DNA of 51,062 nucleotides from Streptomyces aureocirculatus (GCF_000720475.1 NZ_JOAP01000052.1:1-51062), one strand, 5' to 3'; shown: positions 24,228-33,628, counted from the first letter of the stretch. The notes: generated by a model from the letters alone, not told the origin. Program-made: numbers and translations.

Positions 24228-25802
24228 GTGCCTCATTCGATCGATTCCGCCTTCACGGCGCTGCCGCTGAGGGCCCTCGCCGACGCCGCGCTCGCCCGCG
24301 CGCGTGCGCTGGGCGCCGAGCACGCGGACTTCCGCCTGGAGCGGGTGCGCAGCGCGGCCTGGCGGCTGCGGGACGCCCGCCCCGCCGCGTCCTCCGACAC
24401 CACCGACCTGGGGTACGCGGTGCGGGTGGTGCACGGCGGGACATGGGGATTCGCCTCCGGCGTGGACCTGACGATGGACGCGGCGGCGCGGGTCGCGTCC
24501 CAGGCCGTGGCGATGGCCAAGCTGTCCGCGCAGGTGATCAAGGCAGCGGGGTCCGGTCAGGGGGGCGCGCGAAGCGCATCCCTGGAAGGGCGGTGGCGGG
24601 AGACGGGCGGGCGGGTGGAGCTCGCGGCCGAGCCGGTGCACGCGGACAGGACGTGGGTGTCCTCGTACGAGATCGACCCGTTCTCCGTGCCGGACGAGGA
24701 GAAGACGGGACTGCTCGCGGAGTGGAGCGGCCGCCTCCTCGCCGCCGAGGGGGTCGCGCACGTCGACGCCTCACTGCTCACCGTGCACGAGAACAAGTTC
24801 TACGCGGACACGGCGGGCACGGTGACCACGCAGCAGCGGGTGCGCCTGCATCCGCAACTGACGGCCGTCGCCGTCGACGAGTCCAGTGGCGAATTCGACT
24901 CCATGCGCACCCTGGCGCCACCGGCCGGCAGGGGCTGGGAGTACCTCACGGGGACCACCTGGGACTGGCAGGGCGAACTGGACCGCATTCCGGAACAGTT
25001 GGCCGAAAAGATGCGAGCGCCGAGCGTCGAGGCGGGCCGCTACGACCTGGTGGTCGACCCCTCGAACCTGTGGCTGACCATCCACGAGTCCATCGGCCAC
25101 GCCACCGAGCTCGACCGTGCCCTCGGCTACGAGGCGGCGTACGCGGGCACCTCCTTCGCGACCTTCGACCAGCTCGGCAAGCTCGCGTACGGCTCGTCGC
25201 TGATGAACGTGACGGGCGACCGCACGGCCGAGCACGGCCTCGCCACCGTCGGGTACGACGACGAGGGCGTGGCCGCGCAGTCCTGGGACCTGGTCAAGGA
25301 CGGCACGCTCGTCGGCTATCAGCTCGACCGCCGCATCGCGAAGCTCACCGGCTTCGAGCGGTCCAACGGCTGCGCGTACGCGGACTCCCCCGGGCATGTC
25401 CCCGTGCAGCGGATGGCGAACGTCTCGCTGCGGCCGGACCCCGCGGGCCTCTCCACGGAGGACCTGATCAGCGGCGTGGACCGGGGCATCTACGTGGTCG
25501 GCGACCGGTCCTGGTCGATCGACATGCAGCGCTACAACTTCCAATTCACGGGCCAGCGCTTCTACAAGATCGAGAACGGGCGGCTCACGGGCCAGCTCCG
25601 CGATGTCGCGTACCAGGCCACGACCACCGACTTCTGGGGCTCGATGACGGCGGTCGGCGGGCCTGAGACCTATGTCCTCGGCGGCGCCTTCAACTGCGGC
25701 AAGGCCCAGCCGGGCCAGGTCGCGTCCGTGTCCCACGGCTGCCCCTCCGCCCTTTTCACCAGCGTCAACATTCTGAACACCACGCAGGAGGCCGGGCGAT
25801 GA
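24228..25802 (+). CDS. tldD: TldD family metalloprotease subunit
   Basis: This 524-residue protein is the catalytic subunit of TldD/TldE, a heterodimeric zinc protease that degrades unfolded peptides and matures some ribosomal peptides. The zinc motif HESIGH is near residues 286-291, with downstream SHGCPSALF near the end. The GTG at 24228 is chosen because AGGGAG lies about 8 bases upstream; an ATG at 24207 has no site. Its stop overlaps the start of the partner gene by four bases (ATGA), so the two subunits are made together. Confidence 0.93.
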   Translation: MPHSIDSAFTALPLRALADAALARARALGAEHADFRLERVRSAAWRLRDARPAASSDTTDLGYAVRVVHGGTWGFASGVDLTMDAAARVASQAVAMAKLSAQVIKAAGSGQGGARSASLEGRWRETGGRVELAAEPVHADRTWVSSYEIDPFSVPDEEKTGLLAEWSGRLLAAEGVAHVDASLLTVHENKFYADTAGTVTTQQRVRLHPQLTAVAVDESSGEFDSMRTLAPPAGRGWEYLTGTTWDWQGELDRIPEQLAEKMRAPSVEAGRYDLVVDPSNLWLTIHESIGHATELDRALGYEAAYAGTSFATFDQLGKLAYGSSLMNVTGDRTAEHGLATVGYDDEGVAAQSWDLVKDGTLVGYQLDRRIAKLTGFERSNGCAYADSPGHVPVQRMANVSLRPDPAGLSTEDLISGVDRGIYVVGDRSWSIDMQRYNFQFTGQRFYKIENGRLTGQLRDVAYQATTTDFWGSMTAVGGPETYVLGGAFNCGKAQPGQVASVSHGCPSALFTSVNILNTTQEAGR

Positions 25803-27220
25803 GTTCCCGTACGAACGGCAGGAACGGCACGGCCGGGACGTCGCGGCCCCACGAGATCGTCGAGCGTGCCCTGGAGCTCTCCACCGCGGACGGCTGCGTG
25901 GTGATCGCCGACGAGCAGTCGACGGCCAATCTGCGCTGGGCGGGCAACGCCCTGACCACCAACGGCGTCACCCGCGGCCGCACCCTCACGGTCGTCGCCA
26001 CGGTCGACGGCAAGGAGGGCACCGCCTCCGGTGTCGTCTCGCGCTCCGCGGTGACCGCGGACGATCTCGAACCGCTCGTGCGGGCCGCAGAGGCGGCGGC
26101 GCGCGCGGCCGGGCCCGCGGAGGACGCGCAGCCGCTGATCACCGGCGGCACGGCGTCGTCGGACTTCACGGACGCGCCCGCCGAGACCTCCTCGGCGGTC
26201 TTCGCGGACTTCGCACCGGCGCTCGGCGAGGCCTTCGCGCTCGCCCGCGCGGGCGGCCGTGAGCTGTACGGCTTCGCCAACCACGAGCTGACCTCCACCT
26301 ACGTCGGTACGTCGACCGGGCTTCGGCTGCGCCACGACCAGCCGAACGGCACCCTCGAACTGAACGCGAAGTCGCCGGACCGGACCCGCTCCGCGTGGGC
26401 GGGCCGGGCGACCCGGGACTTCAAGGACGTCGACCCCGGCGTCCTTGACGAGGAGCTCGCGCGGCGCCTCGCGTGGGCGGAGCGCCGGGTGGAGCTGCCC
26501 GCCGGGCGGTACGAGACGCTGCTCCCGCCGACGGCCGTGGCGGACCTGCTCATCTACCAGTTCTGGTCGTCCTCGGGGCGGGACGCGGTGGAGGGCCGCA
26601 CGGTGTTCTCCAAGCCGGGCGGCGGCACCCGGGTCGGCGACCGGCTCGCGCGGCTCCCGCTGACGCTGCGCAGCGACCCGTACGAGCCGGGCCTGGAGGC
26701 GGCGCCCTTCGTGATCGCGCACGCCTCCGGCGACGACGCGTCGGTGTTCGACAACGGGCTGCCCCTGGAGCCCACCGACTGGCTGCGCGAGGGCGATCTC
26801 GCCCGGCTGATCACGACCCGGCACAGCGCGAAGCTGACGGGCCTGCCGGTGGCTCCGGCGATCGGCAACCTGATCCTGGACGGCGGCACGGACCGCTCCC
26901 TCGATGAGATGGTCGCGGCCACCGAGCGCGGTCTGCTGCTCACCTGCCTCTGGTACATCCGCGAGGTGGACCCGGCGACGCTGCTGCTGACCGGCCTGAC
27001 CAGGGACGGCGTCTATCTGGTCGAGAACGGCGAGGTGGTCGGCGAGGTGAACAACTTCCGCTTCAACGAGTCGCCGGTGGACCTGCTGTCGCGGGCCTCC
27101 GAAGCCGGGCGTACGGAGAAGACGCTGCCGCGCGAGTGGGGCGACTGGTTCACCCGGGCGGCGATGCCCGCGCTGCGGGTGCCGGACTTCAACATGAGTT
27201 CGGTCAGCCAGGGCGTATAA
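25799..27220 (+). CDS. tldE: TldE/PmbA family protein
   Basis: This 473-residue protein is the non-zinc partner of TldD: it lacks the HEXXXH motif but keeps the fold, with NELTSTYVGTSTGLRLRHD-like and EVNNFRFNESPVDLL segments. Together they form a proteolytic chamber. It overlaps tldD by ATGA. The C terminus DFNMSSVSQGV is typical of the family. Confidence 0.92.
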   Translation: MSSRTNGRNGTAGTSRPHEIVERALELSTADGCVVIADEQSTANLRWAGNALTTNGVTRGRTLTVVATVDGKEGTASGVVSRSAVTADDLEPLVRAAEAAARAAGPAEDAQPLITGGTASSDFTDAPAETSSAVFADFAPALGEAFALARAGGRELYGFANHELTSTYVGTSTGLRLRHDQPNGTLELNAKSPDRTRSAWAGRATRDFKDVDPGVLDEELARRLAWAERRVELPAGRYETLLPPTAVADLLIYQFWSSSGRDAVEGRTVFSKPGGGTRVGDRLARLPLTLRSDPYEPGLEAAPFVIAHASGDDASVFDNGLPLEPTDWLREGDLARLITTRHSAKLTGLPVAPAIGNLILDGGTDRSLDEMVAATERGLLLTCLWYIREVDPATLLLTGLTRDGVYLVENGEVVGEVNNFRFNESPVDLLSRASEAGRTEKTLPREWGDWFTRAAMPALRVPDFNMSSVSQGV

Positions 27221-27227
27221 CCTCGTA

Positions 27228-27316
27228 GACCGCACCCGAGGTGCACGGTCTTCGGAGACCGCACCCCGGGGTGCGCGATCCCCGGACACCGCACCCCCGA
27301 GGTGCACGGTTCAAGC
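27228..27316. repeat. About 30-base tandem repeat upstream of tyrS, three copies
   Basis: Units begin at 27228, 27257 and 27287. Each reads approximately GACCGCACCC-GAGGTGCACGGTC followed by TTCGGA or CCCGGA and can fold into a small hairpin. They fill the space between the tldE stop and the tyrS ribosome site. Confidence 0.85.
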
Positions 27317-27339
27317 ACACCCAAGGAGACAAGAGACCC

Positions 27340-28605
27340 GTGACGGACATCGTCGACGAGCTGAAGTGGCGGGGACTGTTTTCCCAGTCCACCGACGAAG
27401 AAGCACTGCGCAAGGCGCTCGCGGACGGTCCCGTCACGTTCTATTGCGGCTTCGACCCGACCGCGGCGAGCCTGCACGTCGGACATCTGGTGCAGGTCCT
27501 GACCGTGCGCCGCCTGCAGCAGGCGGGCCACCGCCCGCTCGCGCTGGTGGGCGGCGCCACGGGCCAGATCGGCGACCCGCGGCCGACCGCGGAGCGCACC
27601 CTGAACGACCCGGAGACGGTCGCGAACTGGGTGTCGCGGCTGCGCACCCAGATCGAGCCCTTCCTGTCCTTCGAGGGCGAGAACGCCGCGGTCATGGTCA
27701 ACAACCTGGACTGGACCGCGGGGATGTCCGCGATCGAGTTCCTGCGTGACATCGGCAAGCACTTCCGGGTGAACAAGATGCTCACCAAGGACTCCGTCGC
27801 CCGGCGCCTGGAGTCGCAGGAGGGCATCAGCTACACGGAGTTCAGCTACCAACTGCTCCAGGGCATGGACTTCCTGGAGCTCTACCGGCGCCACGGCTGC
27901 ACCCTCCAGCAGGGCGGCAGCGACCAGTGGGGCAACCTCACCGCGGGCATCGACCTGATCCACCGCCTGGAGCCGGACGCGACCGTGCACGCGCTCGCGA
28001 CGCCCCTGATGACCAAGGCGGACGGCACCAAGTTCGGCAAGACCGAGGGCGGCGCCGTCTGGCTGGACCCCGAGATGACGACGCCGTACGCGTTCTACCA
28101 GTTCTGGCTGAACGTGGACGACCGGGACATCACGACGTACCAGCGCATCCTCAGCTTCAAGTCCCGCGAGGAACTTGAGGATCTTGAGCGGCAGACCGAG
28201 GAGCGGCCGCAGGCGCGGGCGGCGCAGCGTGCCCTCGCCGAGGAGCTGACCACCCTTGTGCACGGCGCCGACCAGTGCGCGGCCGTGATCGCCGCGTCGA
28301 AGGCGCTGTTCGGCCAGGGTGACCTCGGAGATCTCGACGCGGCGACGCTCGCGGCGGCGCTCTCCGAGCTGCCGCACGTCCGGGTCGCCGAGCTCGGCCC
28401 GGCCGTGGACCTGTTCGCGGAGGTCGGTCTGGTGGCGAGCAAGTCGGCCGCGCGCCGCACGGTCAAGGAGGGCGGTGCCTACGTGAACAACGTGAAGGTC
28501 GCCGCCGAGGACGCCGTGCCGGCCCACGAGGACCTCCTGCACGGGCGCTGGCTCGTCCTTCGCCGGGGCAAGAAGAACCTCGCCGCGGTCGAGGTCACCG
28601 CCTGA
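27340..28605 (+). CDS. tyrS: Tyrosyl-tRNA synthetase
   Basis: This 421-residue class I synthetase charges tRNA-Tyr. The HIGH-type motif is HVGH at 46-49, the KMSKS-type motif KFGKT is near residue 230, [10 protein letters not shown] is near 192, and a C-terminal S4-like RNA-binding domain covers about 355-420. AAGGAGAC (27323-27330) precedes the GTG at 27340. No T-box leader is seen; the leader instead consists of the 30-base repeats. Confidence 0.97.
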   Translation: MTDIVDELKWRGLFSQSTDEEALRKALADGPVTFYCGFDPTAASLHVGHLVQVLTVRRLQQAGHRPLALVGGATGQIGDPRPTAERTLNDPETVANWVSRLRTQIEPFLSFEGENAAVMVNNLDWTAGMSAIEFLRDIGKHFRVNKMLTKDSVARRLESQEGISYTEFSYQLLQGMDFLELYRRHGCTLQQGGSDQWGNLTAGIDLIHRLEPDATVHALATPLMTKADGTKFGKTEGGAVWLDPEMTTPYAFYQFWLNVDDRDITTYQRILSFKSREELEDLERQTEERPQARAAQRALAEELTTLVHGADQCAAVIAASKALFGQGDLGDLDAATLAAALSELPHVRVAELGPAVDLFAEVGLVASKSAARRTVKEGGAYVNNVKVAAEDAVPAHEDLLHGRWLVLRRGKKNLAAVEVTA

Positions 28606-28611
28606 CGCCGG

Positions 28612-28695
28612 GCGTCGCGCCCCTGCACGCAGGCGTCGCGCCCCTGCACGAAGGTGCCGCGCACCCGTACACAGGCGCCGCGCACCACGTACGCG
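28612..28695. repeat. 21-base tandem repeat downstream of tyrS, four copies
   Basis: Units at 28612-28632 and 28633-28653 are nearly identical (GCGTCGCGCCCCTGCACG core); 28654-28674 and 28675-28695 are diverged copies. The array is noncoding and lies before the tyrS terminator. Confidence 0.85.
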
Positions 28696-28700
28696 GGTGA

Positions 28701-28731
28701 TGAGGGGCCGGTCCGGTGGACCGGCCCCTCA
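28701..28731. terminator. Bidirectional terminator after tyrS
   Basis: TGAGGGGCCGGTCC (28701-28714) pairs perfectly with GGACCGGCCCCTCA (28718-28731), leaving a 3-base loop and a short TTCAT. It serves the convergent tyrS and GlsB-like genes. Confidence 0.92.
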
Positions 28732-28747
28732 TTCATGGGCCCGCTGG

Positions 28748-29023
28748 TCAGGTGCGCTGTCTGTTCCCCTTGATCATCTTGTAGGCGGCGTCCCCGAGTC
28801 CCACTACCACCAGTGCTGCGACCAACTGCAGGGCATGCCGCCCCCAGTCGATGCCTTTGGTCTCGTCGATACCGAAACCGGCAGCCATCCAGTTGCCGAG
28901 TACGGCGCCGATGATGCCGAAGATGGTCGTCAGCCACAGTGGACTGTGCTGCTTGCCCGGGAGAATCGCCTTGGCGATGAGGCCAAGCACGAATCCCACG
29001 ATGATCGCCCACAACCAGCCCAT
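28748..29023 (-). CDS. GlsB/YeaQ/YmgE family stress membrane protein
   Basis: This 91-residue protein has three membrane helices (MGWLWAIIVGFVLGLIAKAI at the start, LWLTTIFGIIGAVLGNWM in the middle, LQLVAALVVVGLG near the end) with the typical GLIAKAILPG and FGIIGAVLG motifs. The family is often called transglycosylase-associated but is a general stress membrane protein of unknown mechanism. It begins with ATG at 29023 and is convergent with tyrS. Confidence 0.93.
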   Translation of the reverse strand: MGWLWAIIVGFVLGLIAKAILPGKQHSPLWLTTIFGIIGAVLGNWMAAGFGIDETKGIDWGRHALQLVAALVVVGLGDAAYKMIKGNRQRT

Positions 29024-29235
29024 AGCTGCCTCCTCAGACGGCTCGACATGAGCATTACGCTCAGTGTCGGTCCATCCGCCATACGGCGCATGTCGGGCGG
29101 TCCATACGTGGCGCGACGCAGTCTTTACCGGGAGCTGACCCGCCCCCCGGCCTACGCGTCTGCGCAGGCGGGGCGTAACGTGGAGGGGCGTCCAGGCCGG
29201 GGAGCGCCTGGCAGAGCGGCAGGCGGTGGAACGTG

Positions 29236-29625
29236 ATGCGGAACCGGAGCAGCGCCCAGGTCTTCCGGATCACAGGGGCGAGGCAGGGCCTCGCGGACGA
29301 CGTCCGGGGCCGGCAGCGACGGTATGTGATCTCCATGTCGGTCCGCACTGTTTCGGTCATTGCCGCCGCGGTGCTCTGGAACGTGGAGCGGCATGTCGCT
29401 GTGGTCGCGCTGGTGCTCGGAATCCTCCTGCCGTACGTCGCCGTAGTGATCGCCAACGCGGGCCGGGAGAACGCTCCCTCGCTGCCGTCAACCTTCGTAC
29501 CGGCACCGTCGCGGCCGATGCTGCCCCCGACGGCACCCCGCGAGCGGGCCGCGGAAGCCGCCTCGGAAGACCCGGCCGGAGCCCGGTACGACAAGCGGGA
29601 CACACCGTCACACGAACAGAGCTGA
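29236..29625 (+). CDS. DUF3099 membrane protein
   Basis: This 129-residue actinobacterial protein has the DUF3099 head (SAQVFRITGARQGLADDVRG), two membrane helices (about 37-50 and 54-70) and a proline/alanine-rich cytoplasmic tail. Function is unknown. The ATG at 29236 follows a GTG at 29233; GGTGGA just upstream is a weak ribosome site, and either codon is possible. Confidence 0.88.
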   Translation: MRNRSSAQVFRITGARQGLADDVRGRQRRYVISMSVRTVSVIAAAVLWNVERHVAVVALVLGILLPYVAVVIANAGRENAPSLPSTFVPAPSRPMLPPTAPRERAAEAASEDPAGARYDKRDTPSHEQS

Positions 29626-29803
29626 CCGTCGACGTTACGCCAAGCTCAAGAAAAGCTCAGATCAATCATGTTGTTCCAGTGCCAGGCGGCCGGTTCCCCG
29701 TGACATACTTCGTACGCGCTCCGCATCCCCCGTCGGAGCGACAGACCGACGCCGGGCAGCTCCCCCCGTGGCTGCTCGGCGTCGCCTTGTTTGGGATGAG
29801 AAC

Positions 29804-30016
29804 GTGAGCGACGAGACACCGATCTGTTCCGCCAAGGGCTGCCGCACCGCCGCGCAGTGGGTGCTCGCCTGGAACAACCCCAAGATCCATACGCCGGACC
29901 GGCGCAAGACGTGGCTCGCCTGTGACGAGCACCGGGAGCATCTGTCCCAATTCCTCGGTGTACGCGGGTTCTTGAAGGACGTCGTGCCGCTCGCCGAGTG
30001 GGAGTCGGCCCCCTAG
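29804..30016 (+). CDS. Small Cys/His-rich protein, possibly metal binding
   Basis: This 70-residue protein begins MSDETPICSAKGCRTAAQW and contains LACDEHREHLSQFLG. Cysteines at 8, 13 and 40 with histidines at 43 and 46 could bind one zinc ion. It is a Streptomyces-conserved type without known function; some databases label relatives as acetone carboxylase, which the size does not support. The GTG at 29804 is taken because the residues before it are not conserved-looking and read through proline-rich upstream sequence. It ends 22 bases from the convergent moaA. Confidence 0.78.
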   Translation: MSDETPICSAKGCRTAAQWVLAWNNPKIHTPDRRKTWLACDEHREHLSQFLGVRGFLKDVVPLAEWESAP

Positions 30017-30038
30017 CCGGTTCCCTCCCCCTCCCCCG

Positions 30039-31058
30039 CTAGCCGCCGATCGCGGACATCGGGCGGTCGGGCTGCAGGAACGTCGGGTCGTCGAGGCCGG
30101 AGCCTGCCTTCTTGCCCCACATCGCGAGGCGCCAGACGCGGGCGATCTCAGCGTCCGCGGCCGCGTCGGAGCCCTTGGCGGCGTCCTCGGGGGCGGCCCG
30201 CAGCGCCGCCCTGAGGTCGGTCTCCTCCCTGGCGAACAGACAGGTGCGCACCTGGCCGTCGGCGGTGAGCCGGGTGCGGTCGCAGGCGGCACAGAACGGG
30301 CGCGTGACGGAGGCGATGACGCCGACGCGATGCGGGCCGCCGTCGACGACCCAGCGCTCGGCCGGGGCGGAGCCGCGCCGCTCGGAGCCCTCTTCGGTGA
30401 GGTCGAAGCGGGTGCGGAGCGAGGCCAGGATGTCACCGGCGGTTATCATCCCGTCGCGCTTCCAGCCGTGCTGGGCGTCCAGGGGCATCTGCTCGATGAA
30501 GCGGAGTTCGTAGTCGTTCTCGACGGCCCAGGCGAGCAGGTCGGGGGCCTCGTCGTCGTTCAGGCCCGGCATCAGGACCGTGTTGACCTTGACGGGGGTG
30601 AGGCCCGCGTCGCGGGCGGCTTCCAGGCCTTCGAGGACGTCGCGGTGCCGGTCGCGGCGGGTGAGGGTCTTGAAGACGTCGGGGCGCAGGGTGTCCAGGG
30701 AGACGTTGACCCGGTCCAGGCCCGCGGCCTTCAGGGCCTTGGCGGTGCGCTTGAGGCCGATGCCGTTGGTCGTCAGGGACATCTTGGGGCGCGGTTCGAG
30801 GGCCGCGCAGCGCTCGACGATGGAGACGAGGCCGGGGCGGAGCAGCGGCTCGCCGCCGGTGAAGCGGACTTCCTCGATGCCGAGTTCGGTCACGGCGATG
30901 CGGATGAGACGGACGATCTCGTCGTCCGTGAGCAGGTCCGGTTTGGCCAGCCACTGCAGGCCTTCTTCCGGCATGCAGTACGTGCACCGCAGGTTGCAGC
31001 GGTCGGTCAGCGAAACCCGCAGATCGGTGGCCACTCGGCCATACGTGTCGATGAGCAC
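30039..31058 (-). CDS. moaA: GTP 3',8-cyclase MoaA
   Basis: This 339-residue radical SAM enzyme starts molybdenum cofactor synthesis by converting GTP. The N-terminal cluster motif is C21, C25 and C28 in DRCNLRCTYC; the C-terminal cluster has FCAACDRTRLT and RTCLF; and the protein ends in the conserved double glycine (SAIGG). The GTG at 31058 is chosen because GGGAGG lies about 8 bases upstream; the ATG at 31115 is less supported. No other moa gene is adjacent. Confidence 0.95.
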   Translation of the reverse strand: MLIDTYGRVATDLRVSLTDRCNLRCTYCMPEEGLQWLAKPDLLTDDEIVRLIRIAVTELGIEEVRFTGGEPLLRPGLVSIVERCAALEPRPKMSLTTNGIGLKRTAKALKAAGLDRVNVSLDTLRPDVFKTLTRRDRHRDVLEGLEAARDAGLTPVKVNTVLMPGLNDDEAPDLLAWAVENDYELRFIEQMPLDAQHGWKRDGMITAGDILASLRTRFDLTEEGSERRGSAPAERWVVDGGPHRVGVIASVTRPFCAACDRTRLTADGQVRTCLFAREETDLRAALRAAPEDAAKGSDAAADAEIARVWRLAMWGKKAGSGLDDPTFLQPDRPMSAIGG

Positions 31059-31168
31059 GTGGGCCCCCTCCCCGGTCCGGATCGGCAGTGCGGCGTCTGT
31101 ACGCCCTTCACACACCTGAGCCTACGTGACGGCTGTGACATCGAAAGGGCCTGATCCGCCAGGAGCGG

Positions 31169-31216
31169 CCCGGCCGCGTCGTAGAGAGCTACAACGATCT
31201 CCGCGGCGCGGCCGGG
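31169..31216 (-). terminator. Nested hairpin between symporter and moaA genes
   Basis: CCCGGCCGCG (31169-31178) pairs with CGCGGCCGGG (31207-31216), and inside it GTAG (31181-31184) pairs with CTAC (31189-31192). It follows the symporter stop on the minus strand and probably ends that operon. Confidence 0.7.
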
Positions 31217-31262
31217 TGCGGGCCTCCGAGAAGCCGGGTGCGGGCCTCCCCCTTCGGCCGGG

Positions 31263-32906
31263 TCAGTGGGCTCCGGTGCCGGTCAGGGACCTGACTTCGA
31301 GTTCCGCGTACTTCTCCTTGTCCGGCTCCTCCTTGGAAAGGAGGGTGCCGAGCCAGCCGAGCAGGAAGCCGACCGGGATGGAGATCAGGCCCGGGTTCTC
31401 CAGTGGGAACCAGTGGAAGTCGACGCCCTTGAACATGGACGTCTTCTCGTTGCCGGAGACGACGGGCGAGAAGAGGACCAGGACGACGGCGGTGGTGAGC
31501 CCGCCGTAGATCGACCACAGGGCGCCCTGGGTGGTGAACCGCTTCCAGAACAGGCTGTAGAGGATCGTCGGCAGGTTCGCGGAGGCGGCGACGGCGAAGG
31601 CGAGGGCCACCAGGCCCGCCACGTTCAGGTCGCGGGCGAGGGCGCCGAGGGCGATGGAGACCAGGCCGATGAGGACGGTGGCCCAGCGGGCTGCCTTGAT
31701 CTCCTCCTTCTCGCTCGCTTCGCCCTTCTTGATGACGTTGGCGTAGATGTCGTGCGCGAACGACGAGGACGAGGCGAGGGTGAGGCCAGCGACGACGGCG
31801 AGGATGGTGGCGAACGCGACGGCGGAGATCGTGGCGAGCAGGATCGCGCCCCAGGTGGAGTCGAGGCCGCCCAGATGGAGCGCGAGCAGCGGCGCCGCGG
31901 TGTTGCCCGCCGGGTTGGAATCGGTGATCTCCTTGGGTGAGATCAGGGCGGCGGCGCCGAAGCCGAGGGCGATCGTCATCAGGTAGAAGGCGCCGATGAT
32001 GCCGATGGCCCAGTTCACGGACTTCCGGGCGGCCTTGGCCGTGGGCACCGTGTAGAAGCGGATGAGGATGTGCGGCAGGCCCGCGGTGCCGAGGACCAGG
32101 GCGACGCCGAGCGAGATGAAGTCGAGCTTGGAGGTGTCGGACACGCCGTACTTCAGGCCGGGCTCCAGGAACGGGGCGCCCTTGCCGCTCTTCTCGGCGG
32201 CGGTGCCGAGCAGGTCGGAGATGTTGAAGTCGAACTTCAGGAGCACCAGGAAGGTCAGCAGGAGCGCGCCCGCGATCAGCAGGACGGCCTTGACCATCTG
32301 CACCCAGGTGGTGCCCTTCATGCCGCCGATGGTCACGTACACGATCATCAGGACACCGACGAGGGCGACGATGCCGACCTTGCCCGCATCGCTGGTGATG
32401 CCGAGGAGCAGCGAGACGAGGACGCCCGCGCCCGCCATCTGTGCGAGCAGGTAGAAGATCGACACGACGATGGTGGAGGTGCCGGCGGCGGTGCGCACGG
32501 GGCGCTGGCGCATGCGGTAGGCGAGGACGTCGCCCATGGTGTAGCGCCCGGAGTTGCGCAGCGGCTCGGCCACGAGGAGCAGCGCCACGAGCCAGGCCAC
32601 CAGGAAGCCGATGGAGTACAGGAACCCGTCGTAGCCGAACAGGGCGATGGCGCCCGCGATGCCGAGGAAGGACGCGGCGGACATGTAGTCGCCGGAGACG
32701 GCGAGGCCGTTCTGGAAGCCGGTGAACTGGCGGCCGCCCGCGTAGAAGTCGGCGGCGCTCTTGGTCTGCCGGCCCGCCCAGACGGTGATGACGAGGGTGG
32801 CGACGACGAAGACGGCGAAGAGTGTGATGATCAGCGGCCGGTGCTCGCTGGCCTCGTTGGCTGCCAGGACGGTGCCCTGGGCCGTGTGGACGCTCAGGGT
32901 GCTCAC
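31263..32906 (-). CDS. Sodium:solute (acetate-type) symporter
   Basis: This 547-residue protein of the SSS family has about thirteen membrane helices. FYAGGRQFTGFQNGLAVSGD near residue 55, SAASFLGIAGAI and TIGGMKGTTWVQ are typical of ActP/MctC-type monocarboxylate carriers that take up acetate or pyruvate. The GTG at 32906 overlaps the stop of the DUF485 gene (GTGA) and has GGAGGG 6 bases before it, so the two are coupled. In many bacteria a DUF485 protein precedes ActP in the same way. Confidence 0.93.
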   Translation of the reverse strand: MSTLSVHTAQGTVLAANEASEHRPLIITLFAVFVVATLVITVWAGRQTKSAADFYAGGRQFTGFQNGLAVSGDYMSAASFLGIAGAIALFGYDGFLYSIGFLVAWLVALLLVAEPLRNSGRYTMGDVLAYRMRQRPVRTAAGTSTIVVSIFYLLAQMAGAGVLVSLLLGITSDAGKVGIVALVGVLMIVYVTIGGMKGTTWVQMVKAVLLIAGALLLTFLVLLKFDFNISDLLGTAAEKSGKGAPFLEPGLKYGVSDTSKLDFISLGVALVLGTAGLPHILIRFYTVPTAKAARKSVNWAIGIIGAFYLMTIALGFGAAALISPKEITDSNPAGNTAAPLLALHLGGLDSTWGAILLATISAVAFATILAVVAGLTLASSSSFAHDIYANVIKKGEASEKEEIKAARWATVLIGLVSIALGALARDLNVAGLVALAFAVAASANLPTILYSLFWKRFTTQGALWSIYGGLTTAVVLVLFSPVVSGNEKTSMFKGVDFHWFPLENPGLISIPVGFLLGWLGTLLSKEEPDKEKYAELEVRSLTGTGAH

Positions 32907-33328
32907 GCGCCGCCCTCCATCCGGGACTTGATCGCTTCTGCCTTGGGGTCGAGCTTCGTCGCGGCGTGCCGGGAGTACCACCAGGCGATGAGGAACGTGG
33001 TCAGGAACTGGGCGAGACCGAGCACCAGGGCGACGTTGACGTTGCCGACCAGCTTGGCGTCCATGAAGCCGCCCGCGTAGATCGACAGCAGCACGTACAG
33101 CAGGTACCAGGTGATGAAGGCGATGGTGAGAGGGAACGCGAACGAGCGGTGGGCGGCGCGCAGTTCACCGAACTCCGCGCTCTGCTGCACCTCGACGAAC
33201 TCCGCCGTGGAGGGGGTACGGCGTGTGGGTTCGGGTTCGGGGCCGCCCTTCGGTGGTGGCGGTGCGTCGGTGGCCACGGAGTCTCCTCGTGGTGCGGGGG
33301 CGGTGGGGACGGAAGCGGTGCGGTCCAT
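32903..33328 (-). CDS. DUF485 membrane protein, symporter partner
   Basis: This 141-residue protein has a hydrophilic proline-rich head (1-40) and two membrane helices (about 65-85 and 98-118) with the DUF485 signature FAFPLTIAFITWYLLYVLLS and AWWYSRHAATKLDP. It is the constant small partner of ActP-type symporters. A CRP-like palindrome lies 37 bases upstream of the ATG at 33328. Confidence 0.92.
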   Translation of the reverse strand: MDRTASVPTAPAPRGDSVATDAPPPPKGGPEPEPTRRTPSTAEFVEVQQSAEFGELRAAHRSFAFPLTIAFITWYLLYVLLSIYAGGFMDAKLVGNVNVALVLGLAQFLTTFLIAWWYSRHAATKLDPKAEAIKSRMEGGA

Positions 33329-33364
33329 GGAGGTCTGCGTTCTCTGCTCTCGAAAGCCGTGCGA

Positions 33365-33378
33365 GTGATGCGGATCAC
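33365..33378. promoter_or_regulatory. CRP-like palindrome upstream of acetate symporter operon
   Basis: GTGATGCGGATCAC (33365-33378) is a GTGA-N6-TCAC dyad, the core of CRP/Crp sites; S. coelicolor Crp prefers a GTG-N6-GNCAC form, of which this differs in one base. Position just before the DUF485/symporter operon fits carbon-source control. The 300-base divergent region (33329-33628) otherwise contains the promoters and nothing else I can name. Confidence 0.5.
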
Positions 33379-33628
33379 GTGGCCGCGGTTGGTGATGCTA
33401 GGCGCACGGGACGGGATCCGACAGGGGGTTGATGTTGCTTCTGTGCCCTGTTCAACGCCGTGGCGACATGCCCGAAGCGGCCGAACTCACCCTTTTCCCG
33501 CTTTCTTCGGCAACCCATTGCTGGCCTGGGAGTTCGGGGGATAGCTTCGCCCTGCACCACTCGTCATGCACCTGCCCGAGCACCACCTGTGTTCGGGCAG
33601 TTCCGTACCCGGATGATGTGGAGATCCC

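Noticed and set aside
27221..27339. A T-box leader before tyrS.
   Set aside because: No T-box sequence or antiterminator; the leader consists of the 30-base repeats.
27228..28695. CRISPR-like array around tyrS.
   Set aside because: Units are directly tandem without spacers, diverged from one another, and no cas genes are present.
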